Shown: positions 22,072 to 29,697 of the stretch, in pieces | How positions within the stretch are numbered: position 1 is the stretch's first letter | How the letters are laid out: each line of letters begins with the position of its first letter | Virus record (IMG/VR): IMGVR_UViG_3300034198_016930 | Location: 1 to 60,831 of that record | Length of the DNA stretch: 60,831 nucleotides | Reading direction: 5' to 3' (one strand) | Source: a virus | The notes under the pieces: model-generated | The model's database searches: none | Told to the model about the DNA's origin: nothing | The model's input: the letters and a program-made list of their open reading frames with translations, nothing else | Program-made: the position numbers and the translations under genes

Positions 22072-23670
22072 CTAGACGAATGAGGACAAAAGGAACTGGT
22101 TAAGGCTGGCTAATGTGAAGTCAATACCGCCTTTATCGTTGATTCCTTCGCCATCTACCACAGCTGCTGCAATAGCGTTTTTTTGTTGTAAGGCCTGGTG
22201 TTGGCGTACTTCAATTGAACTATCCACCAAGATATCCTGTACAACAATCGTGGGCCAATTAGAGGACGCTCTCATTATTCGACCGTTTCTTTGGTTTGCT
22301 CCTCCTGAAGTCCATGGGAGGTCGTAGTTGATGAGGAGGTTTGCTGCAGGCAAATCAACTCCGTAACCACCAGCATCGCTAGAGACAAGAATGCGAGTAT
22401 TAGGATCGGTATTAAGGGCAATTTTGTTAGCCTCCTTGGTCTTTGCATCTAATTTACCGGTATAAGTTTTAGCTCCATATGCGGAAAGCTCTTCAGCAAT
22501 TTTTGCTGTCATGTCAACATAAGTAGCAAAAATAACAACTTTATTTTCTTCAGCTTGATCAAGGTGGTCTTTTACATATTGGATTAATGCTTCAAACTTT
22601 TTAGATCCAATAATCCCTTCCATGGCACCGCTCTCTACAAGTTCATTAGCGTATGCAGATCCTTCTGGCGTATTTCCTTGATATTTTTTAGCACTGGTGC
22701 GAATTAAATCGGGGTGGGAACAAAGCATTTTAAGAGCTCCAACCTTAGACATAATGCGACCACGCCATTCGTTCTCCTCATGGCTAGAAGATCCGGACTC
22801 ACCTTGGTACCCATAATGAGAAAATACATTAAAGTTTTTACCAAAGAGCTGTTGAGCTTCCTCTAGATCGGATAATAAGTCTTTGCGAATTAAATTATAA
22901 AGATTAGCGCTTTTACGGTCTAAAGGCACGAGCATTGGATCACGGTGAATTTGATCCGGCATATGCGGCGCTACATCCGGGTCTTTTTGCGATTTACGAA
23001 CGGAAGCTTCCGCCAAACGCTCGTGCAAAACAGGTAAATTTCTATAGCGAGCAACCCCACCAAAATGATTACGAACAATAAAAGCAGAGTCAAAGATATC
23101 AAACCTTCCTAATACTGAATCATCTACAAATTGCATAATGCTGTAAAGCTCTTCGGGCTTACCATTTTCAATCGGAGTTCCGGTAAGCGCAAAACGATAT
23201 GGGGAATTAACAAGTTTTTTAACAGCTTTTGAACGCTTAGACTTAAAAGATTTAATAGCCGTAGCTTCGTCAATAACAACAAAACCACGGGGAAGCTTTT
23301 TAACTAAATCCCAATCATTAACTACTTGTTCATAGTTCATGATTACATAATCAACTTTAGTCTCACGCCAATTCATAGCTTCTGCATATTGTTCTTGACG
23401 TTTTTTTGGTGAACCGTCAATTACCAAAGGTTTAGAAGTTCCAGATGTAAATTTAGTAATTTGGTTATCCCACTGATACTTGAGGCTGGAAAGACAGATA
23501 ACTAAGCCAGGTTCCCGGATAGAGCCGTTGTCCATCAACTTCTCGATAGCAGCAATAGTTAATACAGTTTTTCCAAGCCCAAGATCGTAAGCCACTAAAA
23601 CCTTATTGCGTGCGACCATTTTGTCGACCGCTTCAGGTTGATAGGGCAATAGTGTGCCGGTGAAAGTCAT
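22072..23670 (-). CDS. SNF2-type superfamily 2 DNA helicase/translocase
   Basis: A 532-aa protein. Walker A is DLGLGKT (29-35), Walker B VVIDEAT (131-137) with the following AIKSFKSKRSKA typical of SNF2 proteins, motif III LTGTPIENGKPEELYSI, and C-terminal helicase motifs LVSSDAGGYGVDLPAAN and YDLPWTSGGANQRNGRIMR. It resembles phage UvsW/DEAD-like helicases that remodel forks and R-loops. It overlaps the HNH gene by 4 nt. Confidence 0.9.
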   Translation of the reverse strand: MTFTGTLLPYQPEAVDKMVARNKVLVAYDLGLGKTVLTIAAIEKLMDNGSIREPGLVICLSSLKYQWDNQITKFTSGTSKPLVIDGSPKKRQEQYAEAMNWRETKVDYVIMNYEQVVNDWDLVKKLPRGFVVIDEATAIKSFKSKRSKAVKKLVNSPYRFALTGTPIENGKPEELYSIMQFVDDSVLGRFDIFDSAFIVRNHFGGVARYRNLPVLHERLAEASVRKSQKDPDVAPHMPDQIHRDPMLVPLDRKSANLYNLIRKDLLSDLEEAQQLFGKNFNVFSHYGYQGESGSSSHEENEWRGRIMSKVGALKMLCSHPDLIRTSAKKYQGNTPEGSAYANELVESGAMEGIIGSKKFEALIQYVKDHLDQAEENKVVIFATYVDMTAKIAEELSAYGAKTYTGKLDAKTKEANKIALNTDPNTRILVSSDAGGYGVDLPAANLLINYDLPWTSGGANQRNGRIMRASSNWPTIVVQDILVDSSIEVRQHQALQQKNAIAAAVVDGEGINDKGGIDFTLASLNQFLLSSFV

Positions 23671-24053
23671 ACTAAAAGTTTCTTTTTTGCTCGTTCAAGT
23701 CTGCCTTGAAGTTTTCTAGCACACCTACAGTCATCACATCTACACCCATTGCTATACCTACCCATAGTCCCGTGAGGTTTTAAACGATCTCGTGCTGTCT
23801 TTTTCTTATGACAAACTTTACATAAAACCTGACAATTTTCCAATTCTTTAAATTTTTGTTCATTTTTATCCGATAAAGACCAAAGTTGTCTAGGCTCCAT
23901 AGTTTTTAACTTTGGATCTATATGGTCTACTTCTAAGTCTTTATTTGATTTACATACTTTGCAAGGACCATTGGCAATAATCCAAACAAGACGTCGTTCT
24001 CTCATCCAATTTTTTTGATAGTTTCTTTGTTTATCTGGATCTTTGTAAGTCAT
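23667..24053 (-). CDS. HNH endonuclease
   Basis: A 128-aa protein. CKVC (31-34) and CQVLCKVCHKKKT (74-86) hold the structural zinc; LEVDHIDP (40-47) is the first His of the HNH and CHKKK the last. The N-terminus (KDPDKQRNYQKNWMRERR) is a basic DNA-binding arm and the C-terminus has an extra CRCDDCRC knuckle. Free-standing HNH enzymes in replication operons are often homing nucleases. It is coupled to both neighbours, so if it arrived by transfer it is well integrated. Confidence 0.85.
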   Translation of the reverse strand: MTYKDPDKQRNYQKNWMRERRLVWIIANGPCKVCKSNKDLEVDHIDPKLKTMEPRQLWSLSDKNEQKFKELENCQVLCKVCHKKKTARDRLKPHGTMGRYSNGCRCDDCRCARKLQGRLERAKKKLLV

Positions 24054-24592
24054 TAGATATATGCCCTCATGCGGATACTAATTAAAGTTTTAAGGTCTTC
24101 TAAGCTACCGCTGTTCATAAATATTTGCTCTACTTTTTCTCCATCCATGGCTGTTTCTGAACTATGTTGGTTAACGGGAAGAACCCCGTTACGTCTAATA
24201 CGCCAAACTTGAGCGTTATCATATTTTCTAATTGCTACGGCTTCATTGGGAAACCTAACGTCTGTAAAAACGTAATTTTCTCCACCAAATAATTTAAGGT
24301 CATTTAAAGACTGCTTTATCCAAAAATCATCACCAAAGAGTTCTCTAGCAGCAACGCCAAGTTGTTGTAAAAGATCACGAGCTTCTGGATAATCAACCTT
24401 AACTTTGTCCCAACCATAGGCGTCTACTAAACCTTGGACCCTATAACCCTCTTTAAGCATTGGATTAGTTTTATAAAGTAAATTACGGATAGGGTCGGCA
24501 AAAGCAATTCTGGTGTACCCGTATTGTTCTACAAGTATTTTGGCAACTTCATCTTTGCCGGACTGTGCATACCCCGTTAAACCAATAATCAT
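24053..24592 (-). CDS. deoxynucleoside monophosphate kinase
   Basis: A 179-aa P-loop kinase. GYAQSGKDEVA (7-17) is the Walker A loop; the helix with RIAFADPIRNLLY and the ELFGDDFW motif are typical of the T4 gp1-like dNMP kinases, and VFTDVRFPNEA is the Walker B/LID region. It phosphorylates dNMPs to dNDPs for phage DNA synthesis and complements the RNR. The start overlaps the primase stop. Confidence 0.85.
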   Translation of the reverse strand: MIIGLTGYAQSGKDEVAKILVEQYGYTRIAFADPIRNLLYKTNPMLKEGYRVQGLVDAYGWDKVKVDYPEARDLLQQLGVAARELFGDDFWIKQSLNDLKLFGGENYVFTDVRFPNEAVAIRKYDNAQVWRIRRNGVLPVNQHSSETAMDGEKVEQIFMNSGSLEDLKTLISIRMRAYI

Positions 24593-25518
24593 TGAAAAGC
24601 CTTCTCCCCGTAAATTGAATGCCTAGCATTTGTAAGACCCTGAAGGATCTCCGTTTTGCTCATACCGCCTATATCTTTCACCTCAATGCCGGAATAGTCA
24701 AAAAAGCTAGAAACTATGCCAATCTCTTTAGCTTTGTATAAAAGCTCCTTAGAGGCTAATAGCCCCGCCTCATCGTGATCCATAGCGAACACCACAGAAT
24801 CAGCGCCCTTAATCATGTTCAGCTGGTCTTTTGAAACAGCTGTTCCATAGGTGGCAACTCCGCCCGTAATTCCAACAGCATAAAGCCTGAGAGTATCTAA
24901 AGGCGATTCAACGACAATCATGGAACCGCCGGTGTAGGATTGATAGCCAAATAAAGATTGACTCTTTTTAATTCCAGTGGGGTAGTTTTTAAAATAACGT
25001 CCTGTAACCCCCTTTTCTTGCCAACCCATAAGCTTTCCATGGTGATCACGGATAGGAAGAATCCAGGAGTCTTTACGACGATCCCATAAAACTCCATAAG
25101 CTTTTGCAGCTGCAGGCGTAAGTCCACGATTGCGAAGCATGTTTTCATTTGGTTCTACATATGCAGCAAGGTTTGCCTCAGTTATATCAATAACTTCTTC
25201 TTCTTTTTCAATCTTAGGGGCTAATGCCCGGGCAAGACGTCCGGACAAATCATTTGTCGGATCTTTCATGTAATCGGTAGCACTCTCCATTGGAATGCCT
25301 TTTATGTATGAAACTAAAAACGGCAAGCTACCTTTAAATTGGCATGAAAAACAGTAGTGAGCTCCGGTGTCTGCGTTTATAGACCACGAAGGATTGTGGT
25401 CTTGCTTACCGGTTCTTTCTACATGCCCCGGGCAAAGCCCACGAACTTCAGATCCCCTAGTGCCATAAGTTTCAATACCGAGGTCATGAAGCAAATCTTC
25501 CATGTCCTCTGTGGTCAT
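24589..25518 (-). CDS. DNA primase (CHC2 zinc finger plus TOPRIM)
   Basis: A 309-aa DnaG-type primase. The zinc finger has C29, H32 (CPGH), C56 and C59 (CFSC). The N-terminal RNA-polymerase basket follows, then the TOPRIM domain with MIVVESPLDTLRLY (about 205-218) and VVFAMDHDEAGLLA. It lacks the C-terminal helicase-binding domain of cellular DnaG. It acts with the DnaB-like helicase encoded one gene upstream. It overlaps the dNMP kinase by 4 nt. Confidence 0.92.
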   Translation of the reverse strand: MTTEDMEDLLHDLGIETYGTRGSEVRGLCPGHVERTGKQDHNPSWSINADTGAHYCFSCQFKGSLPFLVSYIKGIPMESATDYMKDPTNDLSGRLARALAPKIEKEEEVIDITEANLAAYVEPNENMLRNRGLTPAAAKAYGVLWDRRKDSWILPIRDHHGKLMGWQEKGVTGRYFKNYPTGIKKSQSLFGYQSYTGGSMIVVESPLDTLRLYAVGITGGVATYGTAVSKDQLNMIKGADSVVFAMDHDEAGLLASKELLYKAKEIGIVSSFFDYSGIEVKDIGGMSKTEILQGLTNARHSIYGEKAFQ

Positions 25519-25625
25519 TTTTTATCTCTGCAATCTTGACAAATTTTTTCAGGAACGCTGTAAACAACAACTGTTTGACAATCATGTGACCAATTACCGC
25601 AGTCACTGCAGTATGCGCTAATCAT
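25515..25625 (-). CDS. 36-aa zinc-finger microprotein between helicase and primase
   Basis: A microgene with C6-x2-C9 and, at the C-terminus, C29-x2-C32 plus an extra H-D-C in the middle, consistent with a zinc ribbon. ATG 25625 overlaps the helicase stop and its TGA overlaps the primase ATG region, giving tight coupling with the two replication enzymes. It could be a helicase/primase accessory, but no homologue is recognised. Confidence 0.7.
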   Translation of the reverse strand: MISAYCSDCGNWSHDCQTVVVYSVPEKICQDCRDKK

Positions 25626-26848
25626 GCGTCATCTCCGATCATTTCACGAAAAGTAGCTTGATCCCATTCCCAGGTCAAGTTAACTTCTCCTGGGCCCGAA
25701 TTACGGCTTGCAAGGATGCGTAGAACACGGGTCTCGTCAATATCACCATCTTGCTTTTCAAGGCCAAATACAACATCTGCATCTTGGAAAAATGAAGATG
25801 AATAACCAATAGAGTTAGCGGTTAGTCGACCTTTTTCTTTCTTCCAATCAAGCGACTGAGTAGTAATAACAATTGGAATATCAAAACGCTGAGCTAAACG
25901 CTTCATTCCACGAGTTAGGTTAGTCAAAGCCTGTGGGGTATTAAACTCACCGCTTTGCTCATCTTGCATCAAATACATACCGTCAATAAATAAAATTTCA
26001 GGACGATGGATCTGCAGTTTAGCTGTAACACCTGAAAGGGTAGAGCCTGAGGAGGAGTCAACAAGAATAAATGATTTTTCATTTCTCATATAACCCAAAG
26101 AAGTTTTTAAACGTAACTCTTCATCTTTGTGCAAAGCTCCGGTGATATATCTTTGAAATGAAACACGAGAACGTAAAGCATCGTAACGATCTTCTTGCTC
26201 ACGATTGCTCATTTCAAATGACCAAAACATTGCAACACGTTGTTGTGATCGATGGATGTTATGCCCTACTTGCAAAGCAAGGGTTGACTTACCGGTCTTA
26301 GGTGTAGCGGTAATAACAATTAGCTGACCACCTTGAAGACCATTAGTAACACGGTCAATGGTTGGAAAACCTGTTGGATAACCAAGCATGCCGTCTGGAA
26401 TTTCTTTACGACGCTCATAACGTTCAATACGCTTATCAACTGTTTTAGTAATATCTACGTCATTGGTTTGACTAAAACCTTGAGAATCAAGGGTGACCAC
26501 ACCACGCTGCATAGCAAGCAAAGCTTCTTCGGGATCATGAGCAATTGCATCAACGGCTTCACGAAGAATATCTGCGGTGGCTGCTTTACGGCGCTCTGAA
26601 GTAACAGCATCTAAAAGATAATCAACAGCATCTGCATTGTTTTCTTCAAGCTTGTAAGATTTAAAGTTATCTTGAAGTACTTCAAGGGTTGGACACTCTC
26701 CATAAGTTGAAAAATGTGATCTAATAAATATCCAAACTTTTTTATCAGATTCGTCAGAAAACCAGTTCTGATTAACGTTGCGTTCAAATAACGGAGCTAG
26801 GTTTCTGTCAGCTATTGCCTTACTAAGTAAGCGCTTCTCGTTATTCAT
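25622..26848 (-). CDS. replicative DNA helicase (DnaB/gp41-like)
   Basis: A 408-aa hexameric helicase. The N-terminal ~130 residues are a helical domain; the RecA-like motor has GLQGGQLIVITATPKTGKSTLA in which TPKTGKST (182-189) is Walker A, EILFIDGMYLM as Walker B (about 280-290) and VVFGLEKQDG with ILASRNSG as later motifs. It would be loaded by the DnaC-like ATPase encoded three genes upstream and primed by the CHC2 primase downstream. Confidence 0.92.
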   Translation of the reverse strand: MNNEKRLLSKAIADRNLAPLFERNVNQNWFSDESDKKVWIFIRSHFSTYGECPTLEVLQDNFKSYKLEENNADAVDYLLDAVTSERRKAATADILREAVDAIAHDPEEALLAMQRGVVTLDSQGFSQTNDVDITKTVDKRIERYERRKEIPDGMLGYPTGFPTIDRVTNGLQGGQLIVITATPKTGKSTLALQVGHNIHRSQQRVAMFWSFEMSNREQEDRYDALRSRVSFQRYITGALHKDEELRLKTSLGYMRNEKSFILVDSSSGSTLSGVTAKLQIHRPEILFIDGMYLMQDEQSGEFNTPQALTNLTRGMKRLAQRFDIPIVITTQSLDWKKEKGRLTANSIGYSSSFFQDADVVFGLEKQDGDIDETRVLRILASRNSGPGEVNLTWEWDQATFREMIGDDA

Positions 26849-27255
26849 AAGTTTGCTATATCCATTCCCCAGTGTCCGTAGCGCAGTAATCTATCAGGTC
26901 GATCTATGACCCCGATCAATTCTGGCCGGTACGGAAGTTCTGATACGAGTTTAGCAACAGACTCGTAGGTAACGCAATATCTGAATGGGTTGGTCCCATA
27001 TTTATCTAAAGTCTCAAAAACCTTTTGAAGCTCTTCTGCGTTTAAAGTAAAAGACGCAAGCTCAATCGTTGTAGGTTGATTTACAGCCCACAAGTAAAGT
27101 CGACTTAGGACTTCTTTTTTAAATGAAACTTTTTTTCTTTTACGTCTTACTATCCCAAACTTTTTGGGAAGTTCTTCGTAATCTAACATTAAGAATAGCT
27201 CGTCTACAACAATGATCCTTTGCGGCACATTGTTGCTGATATCCCCTTTGTACAT
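26845..27255 (-). CDS. hypothetical protein in the replication operon
   Basis: A 136-aa unknown protein. The N-terminus has a beta-strand with RIIVVDELFLMLDYEEL and the middle is basic (RRKRKKVSFKKEVLSRLY). The C-terminus (VIDRPDRLLRYGHWG) looks globular. It overlaps DnaB by 4 nt and follows the SWIM protein. The fold is uncertain and no function is assigned. Confidence 0.55.
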   Translation of the reverse strand: MYKGDISNNVPQRIIVVDELFLMLDYEELPKKFGIVRRKRKKVSFKKEVLSRLYLWAVNQPTTIELASFTLNAEELQKVFETLDKYGTNPFRYCVTYESVAKLVSELPYRPELIGVIDRPDRLLRYGHWGMDIANL

Positions 27256-27560
27256 TAGTAAACTTCTATTTTGCCAAATTTAATAATGAACTCTCGAAAG
27301 CTTTCGGCGTCTTGCTGTGCTTTACCGGCATCCTCCGTGGTCGCCCTATTGGATATCTCTAATGGGTAAGTTCCACCGTTGTTATTAATACGTGCTTGTA
27401 CAAACCGTGTGTGTTTGCAGGTTTCACGAGATCTATAACTAGGGCATGTGCAACTTAAACCATCGTCTCCTGTACAAACTTCAAAAATATTTGGAGCTGC
27501 TGCAGGGCTGAGAAACACCTGTATTAGGCGTGTATCTTCAGACACATTCGGTCTCCTCAT
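27255..27560 (-). CDS. SWIM-type zinc-finger protein
   Basis: A 101-aa protein. CTCPSYRSRETCKH (37-50) matches the C-x-C-x(n)-C-x-H SWIM zinc-finger signature found in DNA-binding and protein-interaction domains. The N-terminus is a short beta region and the C-terminus a helix (DAESFREFIIKFG). Position between helicase loader and helicase suggests a replication accessory. It overlaps the loader by 4 nt. Confidence 0.7.
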   Translation of the reverse strand: MRRPNVSEDTRLIQVFLSPAAAPNIFEVCTGDDGLSCTCPSYRSRETCKHTRFVQARINNNGGTYPLEISNRATTEDAGKAQQDAESFREFIIKFGKIEVY

Positions 27561-28237
27561 TTACGTAGGTCCCCACGGTCTGATTTTAGTGGAATATTGC
27601 GGAAAGCTTCATGGGCAAAGCTAGCTGTAGCTTCCCCATACATATCCCCCCACTTAGCCAGCGGAATATTGGAAGTTACGATAGTAGGAAGTCCGTTAGA
27701 GAAACGAGTTCGTAAAATATGATGAAGCATGCTGCGATTCCAACCCGAAGTGGACACGTGTTCTTTACCAACATCATCGATAATTAAAATCTTTACGTTT
27801 CTAGAATCTTGATCTGATTCACCAAATAAACCTTGATAAAGGGTCTCACGCTCTTCTGTAGTGCCCTCCATAGTCTCGCCTTTAAGGTCAAGCAATGCTG
27901 CGTAGCTTATAAAGTAACAAGGGCGGTTATCGTTTAAAGTAAAAATATCTAAAGGCATGCTTCGCATCATTTCTTGAATAACAGCAACAGCAAAAGTTGT
28001 TTTACCCATACCGGGTTCACCGTAAAAAGCAAGGCCTTTTCCGCAAGTACCGTATTGACCTACAGCATCAATAACTTTTCCGTCAGCAACTTCACTAATC
28101 CAATCTTGAACAACTGCCATAACTGCTGAATTAATTTCCACGCAATCTGAAAGTTCCCAACCAATTAAATGTTTTGGAATACCGGCTGCACGCACCCAAG
28201 TATTTCGGCGAAGCTTTAAATCCCCTAGGTCAAACAT
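27557..28237 (-). CDS. DnaC-like AAA+ helicase loader
   Basis: A 226-aa protein. ATG 28237 overlaps the preceding gene by 8 nt, so the longer frame is rejected. Walker A is YGEPGMGKTT (72-81), Walker B VKILIIDDVGKE (148-159), sensor-1 PTIVTSNIP and a basic arginine-finger region near the end. It would load the DnaB-like helicase onto DNA opened by the DnaD-like initiator. Confidence 0.88.
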   Translation of the reverse strand: MFDLGDLKLRRNTWVRAAGIPKHLIGWELSDCVEINSAVMAVVQDWISEVADGKVIDAVGQYGTCGKGLAFYGEPGMGKTTFAVAVIQEMMRSMPLDIFTLNDNRPCYFISYAALLDLKGETMEGTTEERETLYQGLFGESDQDSRNVKILIIDDVGKEHVSTSGWNRSMLHHILRTRFSNGLPTIVTSNIPLAKWGDMYGEATASFAHEAFRNIPLKSDRGDLRK

Positions 28238-29096
28238 TTGCGTTCTTCTCCCGAATTCTCTTAAGTTCCTTTTCCAACAATGCGTCAGCCTCTGCCTCTG
28301 CCAACGGGTCAGGCATTGCAAGCCTAGCGGTTGGAAGTAACCCTGGAAAACGTTTTACAAACATTCTCCAAAGCATGTCTGGATTACTGTAGTTCTGAAT
28401 CTCAAGTTGTGCAAAAAATAGATCCATAACGGCAAGTTCGTCAATGCCGTTGGTTTGCTGGCGTTTACGAAGGTTGCCCATAGAAACAATAAATTCGCTT
28501 TGGGTTACCTGCCAAGGCTCAATGTGAATATGGCCGGACAAGCGCTCGGCGAACTCGTAGCAAATATCTGAAGGCGACCATTTCTCGTGAGGTTTTGCCA
28601 AACGTACGGCACGTCGGTTAACGGATTTCTTTTTACGCTTTTCCCGATAATCGTCATTTGCCTCAGAGCTCTGCGTGTCTTTAAACAATCCGTCCCAGCT
28701 CATACCCTTAACCTCCAGGTTTACGGTTTGGAAATTTTCATCCGAAATTTTTTCGGATAATTCTTTAGCTGAATTAGCTATAATAGAATTATTACTATTC
28801 TGCATAGACAGTGAATCATTGCGTACGCTTTGTACGCATACAGAATCTACATATCGAGGATTAGCAATCTTAGGAAAAATGTCTTCCCCAAGATCCGTTA
28901 CATAGTTGCCCTTGATAAGTCGGTTATTAATTCTCATGGTTTTTAGCTCCAGCAAACCTGCGTCTCTGAGCTCTTTAAGTATTCGAACAGCCGGACGCTG
29001 GCCTATTTCTAAGCCGGTCATTAAATCTCGATAAGACGGGTTGAGGCCGTTTTTAATCGCTATAAAAGCGTATTTGGCCTCAAGACTTAAGTTCAT
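28230..29096 (-). CDS. DnaD-like winged-helix replication initiator
   Basis: A 288-aa protein. ATG 29096 lies inside the 3' end of the upstream gene (17-nt overlap). The N-terminal ~85 residues are a wHTH (LEAKYAFIAIKNG; PSYRDLMTGLEIGQRPAVRI; LRDAGLLELK) and residues ~170-285 are a helical domain like DnaD/DnaB2, ending in a basic coiled tail. A long Ser/Asn-rich linker separates them. The order initiator, loader, SWIM, helicase, primase fits a complete initiation cassette. Confidence 0.7.
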   Translation of the reverse strand: MNLSLEAKYAFIAIKNGLNPSYRDLMTGLEIGQRPAVRILKELRDAGLLELKTMRINNRLIKGNYVTDLGEDIFPKIANPRYVDSVCVQSVRNDSLSMQNSNNSIIANSAKELSEKISDENFQTVNLEVKGMSWDGLFKDTQSSEANDDYREKRKKKSVNRRAVRLAKPHEKWSPSDICYEFAERLSGHIHIEPWQVTQSEFIVSMGNLRKRQQTNGIDELAVMDLFFAQLEIQNYSNPDMLWRMFVKRFPGLLPTARLAMPDPLAEAEADALLEKELKRIREKNANV

Positions 29097-29676
29097 TAGC
29101 CAAAACCTCCATAACCGCCTTGTAGATCTTTTTTCCCAGCTCATCCATATCCATGGAGGCGGGAGCGGAGTCTACACGAGGTTCTGAAACCGGCTCATGA
29201 GCCGTTTCTAGGGGGGTTTCTGCGGTTGCTTGGGTAGTTACGTCAGTTATGGGCATTCCGCCGTCCTCAAGGGGCAGCAGGCCCATACAAAGGTCATACG
29301 TGCGGATCCCGCCGGTCTCCAAAGTCATCCTGAGGCGAGACGCCTCTAGATCTTCAGAGTTCCATAGCAGGAAGGCTTGAGAGTCTTGATCCAACATACT
29401 CAGCGTGGTGCTGTAGATATCTTGGCCAGCCTCAGGGTTTACCAAGCTGGACTTGGTTATGGTGCCCATAAATACGTTGTCAGGGGCTACAACTACAGTG
29501 TTGACGTTAAACGTCTCAGAGACCCTATGCGCCCATATTTGACCCTGTGTTGGTCCTTGCTGAAATGGGAGCACCAACAAATAATCAACGCCGTTTGCAT
29601 AGTAAAAATCAGTTAAAAGCGCTTCTACGTTAGTTTCGGTTGTTAGGCCGTTTCCTGCTACCACGATGTGTTTCAT
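29080..29676 (-). CDS. hypothetical Rossmann-like protein with a disordered linker
   Basis: A 198-aa protein. The start was placed at ATG 29676; an in-frame GTG 9 nt earlier is possible. Residues 1-125 show strand/helix alternation (MKHIVVAGNGLT; VDYLLVLPFQQGPTQGQIWAHR; NTVVVAPDNVF), a nucleotide-binding-like fold. Residues ~130-175 are Thr/Glu/Pro-rich and disordered, and the end is a helix (GKKIYKAVMEVLANEL). It is the first gene of the replication unit after the tail genes. The function is unknown. Confidence 0.55.
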   Translation of the reverse strand: MKHIVVAGNGLTTETNVEALLTDFYYANGVDYLLVLPFQQGPTQGQIWAHRVSETFNVNTVVVAPDNVFMGTITKSSLVNPEAGQDIYSTTLSMLDQDSQAFLLWNSEDLEASRLRMTLETGGIRTYDLCMGLLPLEDGGMPITDVTTQATAETPLETAHEPVSEPRVDSAPASMDMDELGKKIYKAVMEVLANELKS

Positions 29677-29697
29677 GGCAGACACCCTACACCCTGT

